Of a stretch of 64,000 nucleotides of DNA, positions 16,072-25,971 are shown piece by piece. The position numbers and the translations under genes were made by a program. Numbering within the stretch: the first letter of the stretch is position 1; the number at the start of each line of letters is the position of its first letter. The DNA lies in the NCBI RefSeq assembly GCF_002091985.1, contig NZ_MKKX01000037.1:36637-100636 (forward strand), written 5' to 3'. This stretch comes from Rhodococcus sp. 1163. GTDB lineage: Bacteria > Actinomycetota > Actinomycetes > Mycobacteriales > Mycobacteriaceae. The notes under the pieces were generated by a model. It had not been told where the DNA came from and did no database searches. It worked only from the letters and a program-made list of their open reading frames with translations.

Positions 16072-17664
16072 TCACTCGGGTGCGACCGTCACAGTGGAGA
16101 CGACCCCGGCGCATTCGGCATCGAGCAGGTGCTGTTCACCACGCCGACTCTGGCAACCGATGCTGATCTGTAGATCGCCCTCGACGAAGATCTGCCAGTT
16201 CACCGTCGAGTCGATATCGGGAGATTCCGTGTACGACAACGCTACTCGGCCGCCGATGTCCCTCGCCCGTATAAGATCGCCGACCACGCCATCGGAAGCA
16301 CGGGCAGCCACCATCGCAGACAGATCGTCGGCTACCTCGTCGAACGATGCACCCGAACGAAGAACGGTGGTAGTGACCACGATTCTGCGATCGGGCAGAT
16401 CCGACGGCACGAGAATCGACCGCTCGGCTTCCTCCCGGTGCGACCATCCGTCCGGAATCCGAAGCTCGACGCGGCCGTAGGTGTATTTTCTCGACGGTCC
16501 GTCTTCGACTCCTCTCGGGGCCGAGGTAGCGGGTGCGGCAATGCTCGGCGCCGGTGGGGATGAGGTGACAGGACCAGGCACCGACGCGGACGGGATTATC
16601 ACCGATGCCGAATCCGCGCGCGAGGGATCAGCGAGCCGATCCGGTTCTCCACGCATCGAGACGAGGGCCACCAACACCGCCGAGCTCATCGCGACCACGA
16701 CCGCCACCAGGACCGCCTGCTGCACCTTCCGACGACGATGGGCACCAGATACCGCGCCGGTATCGACCTCGTCCAGCCAGGCTGCCGCACGGACAGGCAT
16801 GGGCGTCGTCCTCGCCCAGCGATCCTCCGTCTCGTCTTCGAAGCTGCCCGAAGAACCAGCTTCATCCGCTGGAATCGACAGCCCTGCGCGAGCCGCCATG
16901 GACCGAACGATGTCCACGCCGCGCATTCGGTGGATGCGATACGGCGATTCGGCGAGTACTTTTGCGTCACCGCCAGCCGTAGTGTCCAGTACGAATACAT
17001 CCACCCCCTCCCGATGGCGTTGCGTAGCAACGAATGACGAGACCCGGTCGTTAATCGAACGTTCTGCCCCTCGATCACCACCCACGTCGCGCGTGCCCTG
17101 CACATCCCATCTGCATGTCCTGGTGTATCCGCCTCGGCCGTCGGCGGTGACCGCACACACCACCGAATTGAGTTCGGCCAATTCGACGACGATGGCGTAC
17201 GAAGGCGCTCGCTGACCGAGGGAGTGTGTTGCCGCGCTTGCAGCATCGACCACGATCACCTCACGCGCCAAAGGCATGGCGGCAGCGCGAACGGCGCCCA
17301 CAGCGACGGGCCCCCAGTGCGACGGGCATGCAATTTCGAGGACGTCGACGATCGGTGGTGCACCGGCCGCAGCGAGCGATGCACCGAGGACACCGTGCAC
17401 CACCACTGCCGTGGGTAGAACGGTCGAATCGACAAGGCACTCGGCGTCCTCGACGAAGCTGATGGGGTACGCGTGCGCCACCTCCGGTGGGGTATCACGC
17501 CCGAGTTCGGTTACCAGGTACTCGGGCGTTCCGTCACGCATCGTTACCGTAGGTCGAAACTCGAACTCGGCGGAACCGAGACTCGACACCGTCAATACCG
17601 ACACCGGACCGTCCCCGAAACTTACTGCAGCGTAGCTGCTTTCGCTGATCACCGCGCTGTCCAC
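16072..17664 (-). CDS. Type VII secretion-associated protein, Rv3446c family
   Basis: 530-residue ESX-4 protein of unknown function. Residues 1-260 look like a degenerate actin/Hsp70-type (ASKHA) fold: YAAVSFGDGPVSVLTV, VIVVDAASAATHSLG and IVVELAELNSVVCAV fall where phosphate-1, connect and phosphate-2 strands would be, but the catalytic Gly/Asp pattern is poor. A single membrane helix follows at about 315-338 (VLVAVVVAMSSAVLVALV), then a Pro/Ser/Ala linker, then a C-terminal domain (VELRIPDGWSHREEAERSILVP onward) typical of the Rv3446c family. The start overlaps the eccC stop region by 16 bases, indicating coupling to EccC. Confidence 0.8.
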   Translation of the reverse strand: MDSAVISESSYAAVSFGDGPVSVLTVSSLGSAEFEFRPTVTMRDGTPEYLVTELGRDTPPEVAHAYPISFVEDAECLVDSTVLPTAVVVHGVLGASLAAAGAPPIVDVLEIACPSHWGPVAVGAVRAAAMPLAREVIVVDAASAATHSLGQRAPSYAIVVELAELNSVVCAVTADGRGGYTRTCRWDVQGTRDVGGDRGAERSINDRVSSFVATQRHREGVDVFVLDTTAGGDAKVLAESPYRIHRMRGVDIVRSMAARAGLSIPADEAGSSGSFEDETEDRWARTTPMPVRAAAWLDEVDTGAVSGAHRRRKVQQAVLVAVVVAMSSAVLVALVSMRGEPDRLADPSRADSASVIIPSASVPGPVTSSPPAPSIAAPATSAPRGVEDGPSRKYTYGRVELRIPDGWSHREEAERSILVPSDLPDRRIVVTTTVLRSGASFDEVADDLSAMVAARASDGVVGDLIRARDIGGRVALSYTESPDIDSTVNWQIFVEGDLQISIGCQSRRGEQHLLDAECAGVVSTVTVAPE

Positions 17665-20600
17665 GCTAGCTGAACAAGCGACTGGCCTCGCCTGTCGACC
17701 AGCGTGCCACGCCCGGGCGGCATGGCGCTCGGTTTGACCGAACCGATCAGATTTCCCTCGTCTCGACTGCCGCTCATGACCAGACCAGGCGACACGAGAT
17801 CACGCATACGTGAAATGACGGGGTCGTACAACGCCCGCGATGCCCCGCCCGATCTCCGCGAGAGCACCACGTGCAATCCGATGTCGCGGGCGTGTGGCAG
17901 ATACTCGACGAGAACGGTCAACGGGTTTCCCGTCGACGTGGCCACCAGGTCGTAGTCGTCGACGATCACGAATATCTCCGGTCCACTCCACCAGGTGCGC
18001 TCACGAAGTTGCTGTTGGGTGACGTCGGGCCCAGGCATCCGATCGGCGAGTTTGGCGGCGAGCTCGGTCATCATCGTCATCAGAACAGCTTGCGAGGCTG
18101 CATATCCCGCGAGATGGTCGGTGTCGACGGTGCCGAGCATCGTGCGACGGTAGTCGGCGAGGATCAACTTTACCTGCGACGGCGTGTTGGCCTCGACGAG
18201 AGAAGTGCAGATCGACTCGAGCAACGCCGTCTTCCCGCACTCGGTGTCACCGAATACCAGGAAGTGCGCCTGCTCGGCGAAATCGAGTGTCACCGGATCG
18301 AGTTCTGCCTCGTCGATTCCGATGGGAACCCGCAATTCCGGCACCGATCCGCGTGAGCGTGGCCAGCGGCCGACAAGCAGATCGACAAGCTCGCCTCGCG
18401 GCAGACTCTCGGGAAGCATCCGCACAGGTGGCGCCGAAAGACCGACATAGGCCTGCGCAACTGCAGCCACCGCATGCTGAATTCCGACACCGAGATCGAC
18501 GGTCGACGGCGCGCCGTCGACACGCGGCAATCCTACGAGGAGGTGCAACCCCTCCTTCGTGATTCCGCGACCGGGCCTGCTGTCCGGAACCCGCGCGGCC
18601 TTCACTCTCCCGAACTCGGAATCGGACGCGTCACCCAACTTCAATTCGATCCTCGTTCCGACAAGATCCTTTGTTGCAGGACGAATCTCGGCCCATCGCG
18701 ACGCGGTGAGGATGAGGTGAACTCCATACGACAACCCCTGCGCTGTCAGCGCGGCAAGCTGAGGCTCGAGGGCTTCGAAATCGGATCGAATACTGCCCCA
18801 GCCATCTACGACCAGGAAGACGTCTCCGAAACCATCCTCGTCGTCGATCAGTTGCTCGGCGCGACGACGACGAAATTCGACGATCGAGTCGATACCCCGT
18901 TGTTGGAATATTCTCTCGCGTCGTCCGATCACTGCCGCGACTTCGGCGACCGTCCGCCGCACCCGGTCGACGTCGAGCCTGCTCGCGACGGATCCGACGT
19001 GGGGAAGAGCGGCGAGTCCGCCGAGCGTTCCTCCGCCGAAATCGAGGCAGTAGAACTGCACCTGCGCAGGCGTGTGGGTCAGCGCAAACGACATGATCAG
19101 TGTTCGCAGCGCCGTCGACTTCCCGGACTGTGGCCCTCCGACGATCGCGAGGTGGCCTTGGGCCGCTGACAAGTCGACCACCAGTAGATCGCGCCGTTGA
19201 TCGAATGGGCGGTCCACTATGCCGATCGGTGCCCGTAGCGATGGGATCGCTGCAACCGGCGCCGACAGGACCGAATCGGGAATCATTCGATCGAGCGTGG
19301 GCGGCAGATCGAGCGGAGGCAGCCAGACCTCGTGTGCCGCACGACCGCTGCCCTGCAGTCGTTCGACCACGACGTCGAGCACCGTCCGGCTGTCGGGCCT
19401 GGCTTCTTCCTCCGGTAGGTGCTCGTCGTACCGGCCGCCGATATCGTCGACTGACGGTTCGACCACATCCATCTGCACCGGATAAGCGCTGAAGATCCGC
19501 GGTCGAGCGGTCGCCGAACTATGGCTGCTCCCCCGTACTGCATCGCGAGGGCGGACGTAGGGCCCGGACACGTATGCCGCCGCGAAGCGGACGATCTCGG
19601 CAGAATCGCATTTGAGATACCCGGCGCCGGGTTGTGCCGGTAGATGATACGCATCCGGAACTCCGAGAACCGAGCGAGACTCGTTGGCGGAGAAGGTTTT
19701 CAAGCCGATCCGATACGACAGGTGGCTGTCCAAACCGCGCAGCTTCCCTTCCTCCAGACGCTGACTCGCCAGTAAGAGGTGCATGTGCAGTGACCGCCCC
19801 AACCGCCCGACGGCGACGAAGAGGTCTGCGAACTCGGGCTGTTGGCTCAGCAACTCCGAGAACTCGTCGACGACGATGAACAACGCAGGCAAGGGCGCGA
19901 GCGCGGCACCGGCAGCCCTTGCCTTCTCGTAGTCGGACACATTGGCGTAGTTGCCCGAATCCCGGAGTAACTCCTGACGGCGATTCATCTCGCCCGCAAT
20001 GGCGTCCTTCATCCGATCGACCAGCGACAGGTCTTCGGAGAGGTTGGTGATCACCGCAGCAACGTGTGGCGCTCCTTCGAGCCCGGCGAACGTCGCACCA
20101 CCTTTGAAATCGACGAGTACCAGATTGAGCTGGTCCGGGTCGTGTGTGGCAATGAGACCCAGGACGAGTGTTCTGAGAAACTCCGACTTTCCCGAACCGG
20201 TTGCGCCGATGCACAATCCGTGCGGGCCCATACCATTCTCGGCCGACTCCTTCAGGTCGATCTCCACCGAGCTTCCGTCGGGTGCAATTCCGATGGGTAC
20301 ACGAAGGCGATCACGGCCACGACGGGTTACCCACGCGCGACTCGGGTCGAGGAGACCGACGTCGGCGATTCCGACAAGAAAGTTCCAGCTCGAGATCGAC
20401 TCTGCGTCCTCTCCCCCGGAGTCGATACCGACATCGACTGCGGTTCGATACGGAGACAGCCTTCGAGCCACGGTTTCCGCCTGTGCGACGCTCATCGCGT
20501 CCGAGACGCCGAATACCTCGACGCGTGAGCCGCTGACAGCGCCGATCGAACCGTTCTCGGAGAACAGACGAATGCCTCGGCTGGCAGCAAGCCCGGTGCA

Positions 20601-21647
20601 GAAGTCGGACAGATCGACGATCGTCACCGAATCGAGCCCTGTTCGCGAAAGATCGGTCCCACTGTTGTCGAGTAAGCCACCGTCGACGATGATCACCAGT
20701 TGCGGGACTCCCGCGGCCGGCGAGCCACCACGGGCGAATCTGTTTCTCAGTGAGAGGTGTTCGCCGAGCGAGGATTCGAGTTCGAGAAACGATCCATAGA
20801 TCATTCGCGCAGTGCCGACACCGTCCCTGGAAACTTCGTGCTGAGTGTGGGGAAGCCATTTGGTCCAGTCCCAGAACGCAACCGTGTCGGGCCCGCAGAC
20901 CACTGCGAGCCGCAACTGGTCGGGATCGTGGAACATACAGAGCGCCGCCACCATCGAACGCACCATGGCCCGCGAGGAATCACGATCGCCGGACACGGAA
21001 ATTGCAGCGAATCCGCGAAGCGACACCGCGGTGGGGAGACTACCCACAACGGAATGTGCCCGCACGAACCGCCTCAGTGACACCGCAGAGACTGGTTCGA
21101 GTTCTTCGACGGGTCCGGTCTCCGGGGGAACGAGGCGCGTCGCCAGACGCTGGTCTCCCCGACCTATCCGAACATGACAGAAGTCCGGATCGGAGGTGCG
21201 GCGCTCCCACATCCGCGGGGTGCCCGCATACGACCACAGAATCGCCGGGTCAGGGTGCGACCACTCGAGCGCCTCACGCTGGCTGGTCGCGGTTGTCGCC
21301 ACATCCCTGCGCAGTTGGTCGAGGTAGCGCAGATAGTCCTTGCGGTCTTCGTTCGACTCCGCCGTTCTGGCGCCACCACCTCGACCACCACCGGCAACCA
21401 TGCCCAGCATCGACACCAGCATCATCGCCGGAAACATCAGCATCATCGGGTTGGCTGCCATGCCGGAGGTGAACATCAACGCGACCATGCCGACCATTGC
21501 TGCCACCATGACCAGGGGCATCAGCTTCATCAGCAAGTTTCCCGGGACCACCCGAGGTATCTCCGGTGGCGTCTGAAGCGTCACCTCGCCGCCAGGAGTG
21601 CGTGGAACTTCACGCCGTGCACCACGAACGAACCGAACAGTATTCAC
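17649..21647 (-). CDS. eccC4: ESX-4 FtsK/SpoIIIE-type ATPase EccC4
   Basis: Motor and substrate receptor of the secretion channel. The 1332-residue protein has two N-terminal membrane helices (about residues 38-80) and three P-loop ATPase domains with Walker A lysines at Lys487 (GATGSGKS), Lys843 (GGPQSGKS) and Lys1139 (GDTECGKT). Walker B of the first domain is in ALFIVVDEFSELL. It is a single fused chain, unlike the split EccCa/EccCb of ESX-1. The GTG at 21647 follows GGGGGC. The N-terminal PGGEVTLQTPPEIPR matches EccC proteins. The frame extends 14 codons upstream. Confidence 0.94.
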   Translation of the reverse strand: MNTVRFVRGARREVPRTPGGEVTLQTPPEIPRVVPGNLLMKLMPLVMVAAMVGMVALMFTSGMAANPMMLMFPAMMLVSMLGMVAGGGRGGGARTAESNEDRKDYLRYLDQLRRDVATTATSQREALEWSHPDPAILWSYAGTPRMWERRTSDPDFCHVRIGRGDQRLATRLVPPETGPVEELEPVSAVSLRRFVRAHSVVGSLPTAVSLRGFAAISVSGDRDSSRAMVRSMVAALCMFHDPDQLRLAVVCGPDTVAFWDWTKWLPHTQHEVSRDGVGTARMIYGSFLELESSLGEHLSLRNRFARGGSPAAGVPQLVIIVDGGLLDNSGTDLSRTGLDSVTIVDLSDFCTGLAASRGIRLFSENGSIGAVSGSRVEVFGVSDAMSVAQAETVARRLSPYRTAVDVGIDSGGEDAESISSWNFLVGIADVGLLDPSRAWVTRRGRDRLRVPIGIAPDGSSVEIDLKESAENGMGPHGLCIGATGSGKSEFLRTLVLGLIATHDPDQLNLVLVDFKGGATFAGLEGAPHVAAVITNLSEDLSLVDRMKDAIAGEMNRRQELLRDSGNYANVSDYEKARAAGAALAPLPALFIVVDEFSELLSQQPEFADLFVAVGRLGRSLHMHLLLASQRLEEGKLRGLDSHLSYRIGLKTFSANESRSVLGVPDAYHLPAQPGAGYLKCDSAEIVRFAAAYVSGPYVRPRDAVRGSSHSSATARPRIFSAYPVQMDVVEPSVDDIGGRYDEHLPEEEARPDSRTVLDVVVERLQGSGRAAHEVWLPPLDLPPTLDRMIPDSVLSAPVAAIPSLRAPIGIVDRPFDQRRDLLVVDLSAAQGHLAIVGGPQSGKSTALRTLIMSFALTHTPAQVQFYCLDFGGGTLGGLAALPHVGSVASRLDVDRVRRTVAEVAAVIGRRERIFQQRGIDSIVEFRRRRAEQLIDDEDGFGDVFLVVDGWGSIRSDFEALEPQLAALTAQGLSYGVHLILTASRWAEIRPATKDLVGTRIELKLGDASDSEFGRVKAARVPDSRPGRGITKEGLHLLVGLPRVDGAPSTVDLGVGIQHAVAAVAQAYVGLSAPPVRMLPESLPRGELVDLLVGRWPRSRGSVPELRVPIGIDEAELDPVTLDFAEQAHFLVFGDTECGKTALLESICTSLVEANTPSQVKLILADYRRTMLGTVDTDHLAGYAASQAVLMTMMTELAAKLADRMPGPDVTQQQLRERTWWSGPEIFVIVDDYDLVATSTGNPLTVLVEYLPHARDIGLHVVLSRRSGGASRALYDPVISRMRDLVSPGLVMSGSRDEGNLIGSVKPSAMPPGRGTLVDRRGQSLVQLAWTAR

Positions 21648-21820
21648 GCCTCGATGCCCCCACCGGTCGGTATCCCCATTACCGCGCACACTTCACGTTT
21701 CCCCAACGAGCAGTATGTTTCGCGAAAGGCTAACTCATTCGGTGCTTCACTGCCACCGACCACCCGCTGCTTACCGAGGCGGAATAGGACTACCTCTCGC
21801 ACGGTTGATTACCGCAGGAA

Positions 21821-21832
21821 GTGAGTACTCAC
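21821..21832. promoter_or_regulatory. 12-bp perfect palindrome upstream of LLM oxidoreductase
   Basis: GTGAGTACTCAC, perfect dyad 58 bases before the oxidoreductase start in the eccC4/oxidoreductase divergent region (21648-21890). A TTGATT hexamer lies just upstream. It could be an operator for either gene. Confidence 0.4.
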
Positions 21833-21890
21833 ACTCTTACCGGTGTGTCACTTCGCACTCGAGCTCCTCCGCGAAAGGCAGGCGTACACC

Positions 21891-22880
21891 GTGTCCGTTC
21901 CACTCTCGATTCTCGATTTGGCCTTCATCGGCGAAGGCGAGAGCGTCAAAGACAGTTTCGACGCCAGCGTGGAGCTCGCGCAGCGAGCCGAAGAATGGGG
22001 CTACCAACGCATTTGGTATGCCGAGCACCACAACATGACCACGATCGCCTCGTCGGCGACCAGTGTTCTGATCGGACACGTGGCTGCGAACACCAGCCGT
22101 ATTCGATTGGGATCCGGCGGCGTGATGCTGCCCAACCACGCCCCGCTGACCATCGCAGAACAGTTCGGCACGCTGGCCACTCTGCACCCTGACCGAATCG
22201 ATCTCGGTCTCGGACGTGCACCGGGCAGCGACCAAGCCACCATGCGCGCGATGCGCCGCGACCCGTCGTCGGCCGAGCGCTTCCCACAAGATGTGCAAGA
22301 GCTGCAGGCATACCTGTCGGACGAATCGTTGATTCCAGGAGTGCGCGCCACCCCAGGAGCGGGAACGCACGTGCCCCTCTACATTCTCGGTTCTTCGCTT
22401 TTCGGCGCCCAGCTCGCTGCCGCACTCGGACTCCCGTTCGCGTTTGCCTCGCACTTCGCACCCGACGCACTCGAGCAGGCCGTCGCAATCTATCGACGTG
22501 ATTTCAAGCCGTCGGCGCAGCTGGAAGCACCACACGTGATCGCCGGCGTCAACGTCATCGCCGCCGATACCGACGAGGACGCTCAGCGACAATTCCTCGC
22601 CACCAAGCGAAGCCGAGTGAGTCTCCTCCTCGGCCGCGGACGCAAGTTCACCGACGAAGAAGCCGATATGCTGCTCGATTCGCCCCAGGGACGCCAGATC
22701 AACCAAATGACGACGTACTCCGCCGTCGGCACGCCCGAGGTGGTTCGTGAGTACTTGGACGGGTTCGCGCGTCACGCGAACGCCGACGAGCTGATCGTTG
22801 CTTCCGGCGTCGTGGATCGACAGTCGTGGCTGCGCTCGTTCGAGCTCCTCGCCGATGTCAGCGAACTGGCCCCCGTCTGA
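21891..22880 (+). CDS. LLM-class flavin-dependent oxidoreductase (MsnO8-like)
   Basis: 329-residue luciferase-like TIM-barrel enzyme. The pattern [20 protein letters not shown], the segment [17 protein letters not shown] and [14 protein letters not shown] cofactor loop are typical of the FMN-dependent subgroup often annotated MsnO8 family. Substrate unknown. It interrupts ESX-4 between eccC4 and eccD4, which are neighbours in M. tuberculosis, and is transcribed with eccD4. A 134-base gap separates it from eccD4. The chosen GTG at 21891 follows GGCAGG; the frame extends 16 codons upstream. Confidence 0.85.
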   Translation: MSVPLSILDLAFIGEGESVKDSFDASVELAQRAEEWGYQRIWYAEHHNMTTIASSATSVLIGHVAANTSRIRLGSGGVMLPNHAPLTIAEQFGTLATLHPDRIDLGLGRAPGSDQATMRAMRRDPSSAERFPQDVQELQAYLSDESLIPGVRATPGAGTHVPLYILGSSLFGAQLAAALGLPFAFASHFAPDALEQAVAIYRRDFKPSAQLEAPHVIAGVNVIAADTDEDAQRQFLATKRSRVSLLLGRGRKFTDEEADMLLDSPQGRQINQMTTYSAVGTPEVVREYLDGFARHANADELIVASGVVDRQSWLRSFELLADVSELAPV

Positions 22881-23014
22881 TCTCGGCCCCGACCGAGCTT
22901 CGTTCGCGGTAGCTGATACACCCTCGACGACTCCGGGACGGTACAGTCTCTCGCTGCCGGCATTCGTGCGGAATGCGGCGGTGATTTGCCGTAATCAATT
23001 CCGGGGGGAACTTG

Positions 23015-24526
23015 ATGACAGGGAACCTTGTCGAGTCCGTCGACCACACCGGTCTTCGCGTCACGGGTGGGGAGCGTCGCCGCTCGGTCGGCACGTCCGC
23101 GCCGATAGCGGCCATGGAGCTGTGCCGACTGACGATTCTTGCCCGGTCGGTGCAAGTGGATATGGCGCTTCCCACCGATGTGCCGATCGCGCTGATGATC
23201 CCGGGGATCGTCGATCTGGCGGGGAACCGAGCAGCGCGCGGCGAGGCTGCAGACACCGAGAGCCGTCGGCCGGCGGCATGGGTTCTTTCCAGAGTCGGTC
23301 AACCGCCGCTGGAGGCAACTCAGACGCTGAGCGACGCAGTAGTCCGCGACGGTGAACTTCTCGTCCTCGGCGATGCCGAATCTCCAGCCCCGCCACCGCT
23401 GTTCGACGACTTGATGCATGCCGTTGCGATGTCGGGAGCTACCGAGAGTCGACTGTGGACGCCCCGGACTGCCCGGTCGGTCGGGTTCGGTATCGCCGCT
23501 GTCGCACTTCTGATTACCTGTTTCGGTCTTCTTCGAGAGCCGTTGTCTCGAGGTCCCGGGTATACCCCGGATATCTTCCTTGCTATCGCAGCTGCATTTG
23601 TCGGACTGATGTTCTTGGTCGCCGGCTCGATAGTCGGACGTGCCTACTCGGACGAGCGCACCGGAATTTTCTTGTCGGGATGCGCTCTGCCACTGGTGTT
23701 CTCCTCGGGTGTGCTTTTCGTCCCAGGTGCGCTGGGCGGTGCGCATCTGATGCTCGGCTCCGCGGTCGCGGGAGCAGTCGCTGTCCTTGCCCTCCGCCTC
23801 GGTGGACATGGCGGGGCATTGTTCACCGGTATTGCTGCGCTTTCAGGCATTGCTGTAGCAGCTTCTGCAGTGATGCTGTTCGGCTCTCTTTCACCGTCCG
23901 CAGTCGGTGCCGGCGCCACCGCGGTGGCGTTGTTGGGGCTGGCCGCTGCGCCGCGGATGTCGATGATGCAGGCGCGAATGCCACTGCCCCCGGTGCCGAC
24001 CGCTGGTGCATCGCTCGACGGAGAGGGCGAGACGGATTCGAATTCCTTTCAAGATCTGGAGGACGTCTCACGCACTGCGCGTAGCTACCTCACCGGTTTC
24101 GTCTGCGCTTGTTCGGCTGCCGCGACCGTCGGTGCGTTCTGTGCAGCATTTTCCGGCCACCCGATTTCCGAGATCTATTGGCCGGGAGTCGTCCTGGCGT
24201 TGCTGACTGCGCTAGTACTCGTCCTTCGCGGTCGCACGTTCGCCGAACTCGACCATGCAGTCCCGGTTGTTGCTGCCGGTTCGATCATCGTTCTCGCCGT
24301 GTCGACGACATGGGTGTTTGCCATTCCCGATCGACCGATCATCCCCTTCGCGGCTGCCATCGGTGTCACCGTCATCGCACTCGTCTTCGGATCGTTCGTT
24401 CCCCAACGCGAATACTCACCAGTGCTCCGACGCGCCGGAGAACTCGTCGAGTACGCGGCGATCGCTGCGATCGTTCCCATCGTCTGCTGGGTCTGCGGCC
24501 TGTACGCGGCGATGCGCGGGCTGTGA
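23015..24526 (+). CDS. eccD4: ESX-4 membrane protein EccD4
   Basis: Core channel component. The 503-residue protein has a cytosolic ubiquitin-like N-terminal domain (about residues 34-125, beginning MELCRLTILARSVQVDMALP) followed by about eleven membrane helices to the C-terminus, e.g. VGFGIAAVALLITCFGLL. ATG at 23015 has GGGGGGA six bases upstream; a TTG immediately before it is an alternative. Its stop overlaps the mycP4 start by 4 bases (GTGA), so the two are translationally coupled. Confidence 0.92.
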   Translation: MTGNLVESVDHTGLRVTGGERRRSVGTSAPIAAMELCRLTILARSVQVDMALPTDVPIALMIPGIVDLAGNRAARGEAADTESRRPAAWVLSRVGQPPLEATQTLSDAVVRDGELLVLGDAESPAPPPLFDDLMHAVAMSGATESRLWTPRTARSVGFGIAAVALLITCFGLLREPLSRGPGYTPDIFLAIAAAFVGLMFLVAGSIVGRAYSDERTGIFLSGCALPLVFSSGVLFVPGALGGAHLMLGSAVAGAVAVLALRLGGHGGALFTGIAALSGIAVAASAVMLFGSLSPSAVGAGATAVALLGLAAAPRMSMMQARMPLPPVPTAGASLDGEGETDSNSFQDLEDVSRTARSYLTGFVCACSAAATVGAFCAAFSGHPISEIYWPGVVLALLTALVLVLRGRTFAELDHAVPVVAAGSIIVLAVSTTWVFAIPDRPIIPFAAAIGVTVIALVFGSFVPQREYSPVLRRAGELVEYAAIAAIVPIVCWVCGLYAAMRGL

Positions 24527-25971
24527 AAGCCCTGACGCGACGGACGATGGGTGCGATCGGCGTCGCGGTCGTCGTGGCTGCATCCTTTCTCGGCGGCGGA
24601 GCGGCATCCGCGGACAGGCCGTTCGTCGACCCCGCGCTGCTCCCCGAACCGGCTCCACCTGCGCCACCGGAGCCAACCGAACAACGAAATCTCTGTGTGC
24701 CCGCTTCGCCCACCCCGGACGGCCCCGCCGTACCCGATGCACAGGGTGTACTCGATTTCCGTGCCGTGTGGCCGATCACGCGTGGTGCCGGTCAAATAGT
24801 CGCTGTCATCGATACCGGGGTCTCACCACACCCCCGACTACCCGGCCTCCGGCCGGGAGGAGATTATGTATTTACCGGCGACGGGTTGTCGGACTGTGAT
24901 GCGCACGGAACTTTGGTAGCGGGACTCATCGCTGCACAGAGTGTCCCCGGCAGCGGTTTCGCCGGTGGAGCTCCCGACGCCCAAATTCTGTCGATACGTC
25001 AGTCCAGCAACGCATTTCAACGTGAGAGAACTGCAGGGGACGAGGAGGCGGAGACACCAGCTGACAACGCATCCGGATACGGCAACGTCATGACGATGGC
25101 GCAGGCCGTGCGCACCGCCGCAGATTCCGGCGCTTCCGTCATCAACATCTCCGAGGTCGCGTGCGTTCCGAGCGGTAGGGGGATCGCCGACGGGCCCCTC
25201 GGCGCGGCGATCGACTATGCCGCTCGCATCCGCAACGTGGTTGTCGTCGCGGCCGCCGGCAACACCGGCGGTAGCGGTGAAGCCCAATGTCGCAGTCAGA
25301 ACCCTCCACCCGATCCAGCCGATCCCGATGCCGAGCAATGGGATCGAATCGCGACCATCGCCACCCCTGCGTGGTTCGACGAGCAGGTGTTGACCGTCGG
25401 ATCGGTAGACCCGGACGGACGACCCTCAGCCTTCACCCTCGGTGGCCCCTGGGTGGACGTTGCAGCGCCTGGTACCTCGATGACCTCACTGTCCCCGACG
25501 GGCGGCGGTTTGACCAACGGCACAGTCGACGGGCAGGGCAATACTGTGCCGATCCAGGGCACCAGCTTCGCCGCTCCCCTTGTCTCCGCAGTAGCGGCGC
25601 TGATTCGGGCTCACCGGCCCGAGCTGACCGCGATGCAAGTGATCGAACGTATCGAGGCCACAGCGCACAAGCCCGCGGATGGCTGGAATCCACTGATCGG
25701 TCACGGAATCGTCGATCCACTCGCAGCCGTAACCGCACAAGTGGAAGGAATCGCATCAGCAGCCGCGGTGGACCCGGTGTCGATGCCGGCGCCCGTCGTA
25801 CCCGACCCACCGGATCTTCGGCCACGGACGATTGCTACGACGGGATCCATCCTCGTAGGGGTCGTACTCCTACTGGGGTTGGGAATTGCGATGCCGCTTC
25901 GGCGCCGAAACCTCAGTGGTCACCCTGTCGGGAGGCGCGCCGCATCGGGATCGGGTCCAACACCGTCGTGA
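24523..25971 (+). CDS. mycP4: ESX-4 mycosin, membrane-anchored subtilisin-like protease MycP4
   Basis: Protease that caps and stabilises the ESX membrane complex. The 482-residue protein has an N-terminal signal sequence (to about ASADRP), the catalytic triad Asp97 (VAVIDTGVSPHP), His128 (DCDAHGTLVAG) and Ser348 (GTSFAAPLVSA), and a C-terminal membrane anchor (GSILVGVVLLLGLGIAM) before a basic tail. The GTG start is inside the eccD4 stop. The 3' end overlaps the convergent eccB4 gene by 52 bases. Confidence 0.93.
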   Translation: MKALTRRTMGAIGVAVVVAASFLGGGAASADRPFVDPALLPEPAPPAPPEPTEQRNLCVPASPTPDGPAVPDAQGVLDFRAVWPITRGAGQIVAVIDTGVSPHPRLPGLRPGGDYVFTGDGLSDCDAHGTLVAGLIAAQSVPGSGFAGGAPDAQILSIRQSSNAFQRERTAGDEEAETPADNASGYGNVMTMAQAVRTAADSGASVINISEVACVPSGRGIADGPLGAAIDYAARIRNVVVVAAAGNTGGSGEAQCRSQNPPPDPADPDAEQWDRIATIATPAWFDEQVLTVGSVDPDGRPSAFTLGGPWVDVAAPGTSMTSLSPTGGGLTNGTVDGQGNTVPIQGTSFAAPLVSAVAALIRAHRPELTAMQVIERIEATAHKPADGWNPLIGHGIVDPLAAVTAQVEGIASAAAVDPVSMPAPVVPDPPDLRPRTIATTGSILVGVVLLLGLGIAMPLRRRNLSGHPVGRRAASGSGPTPS

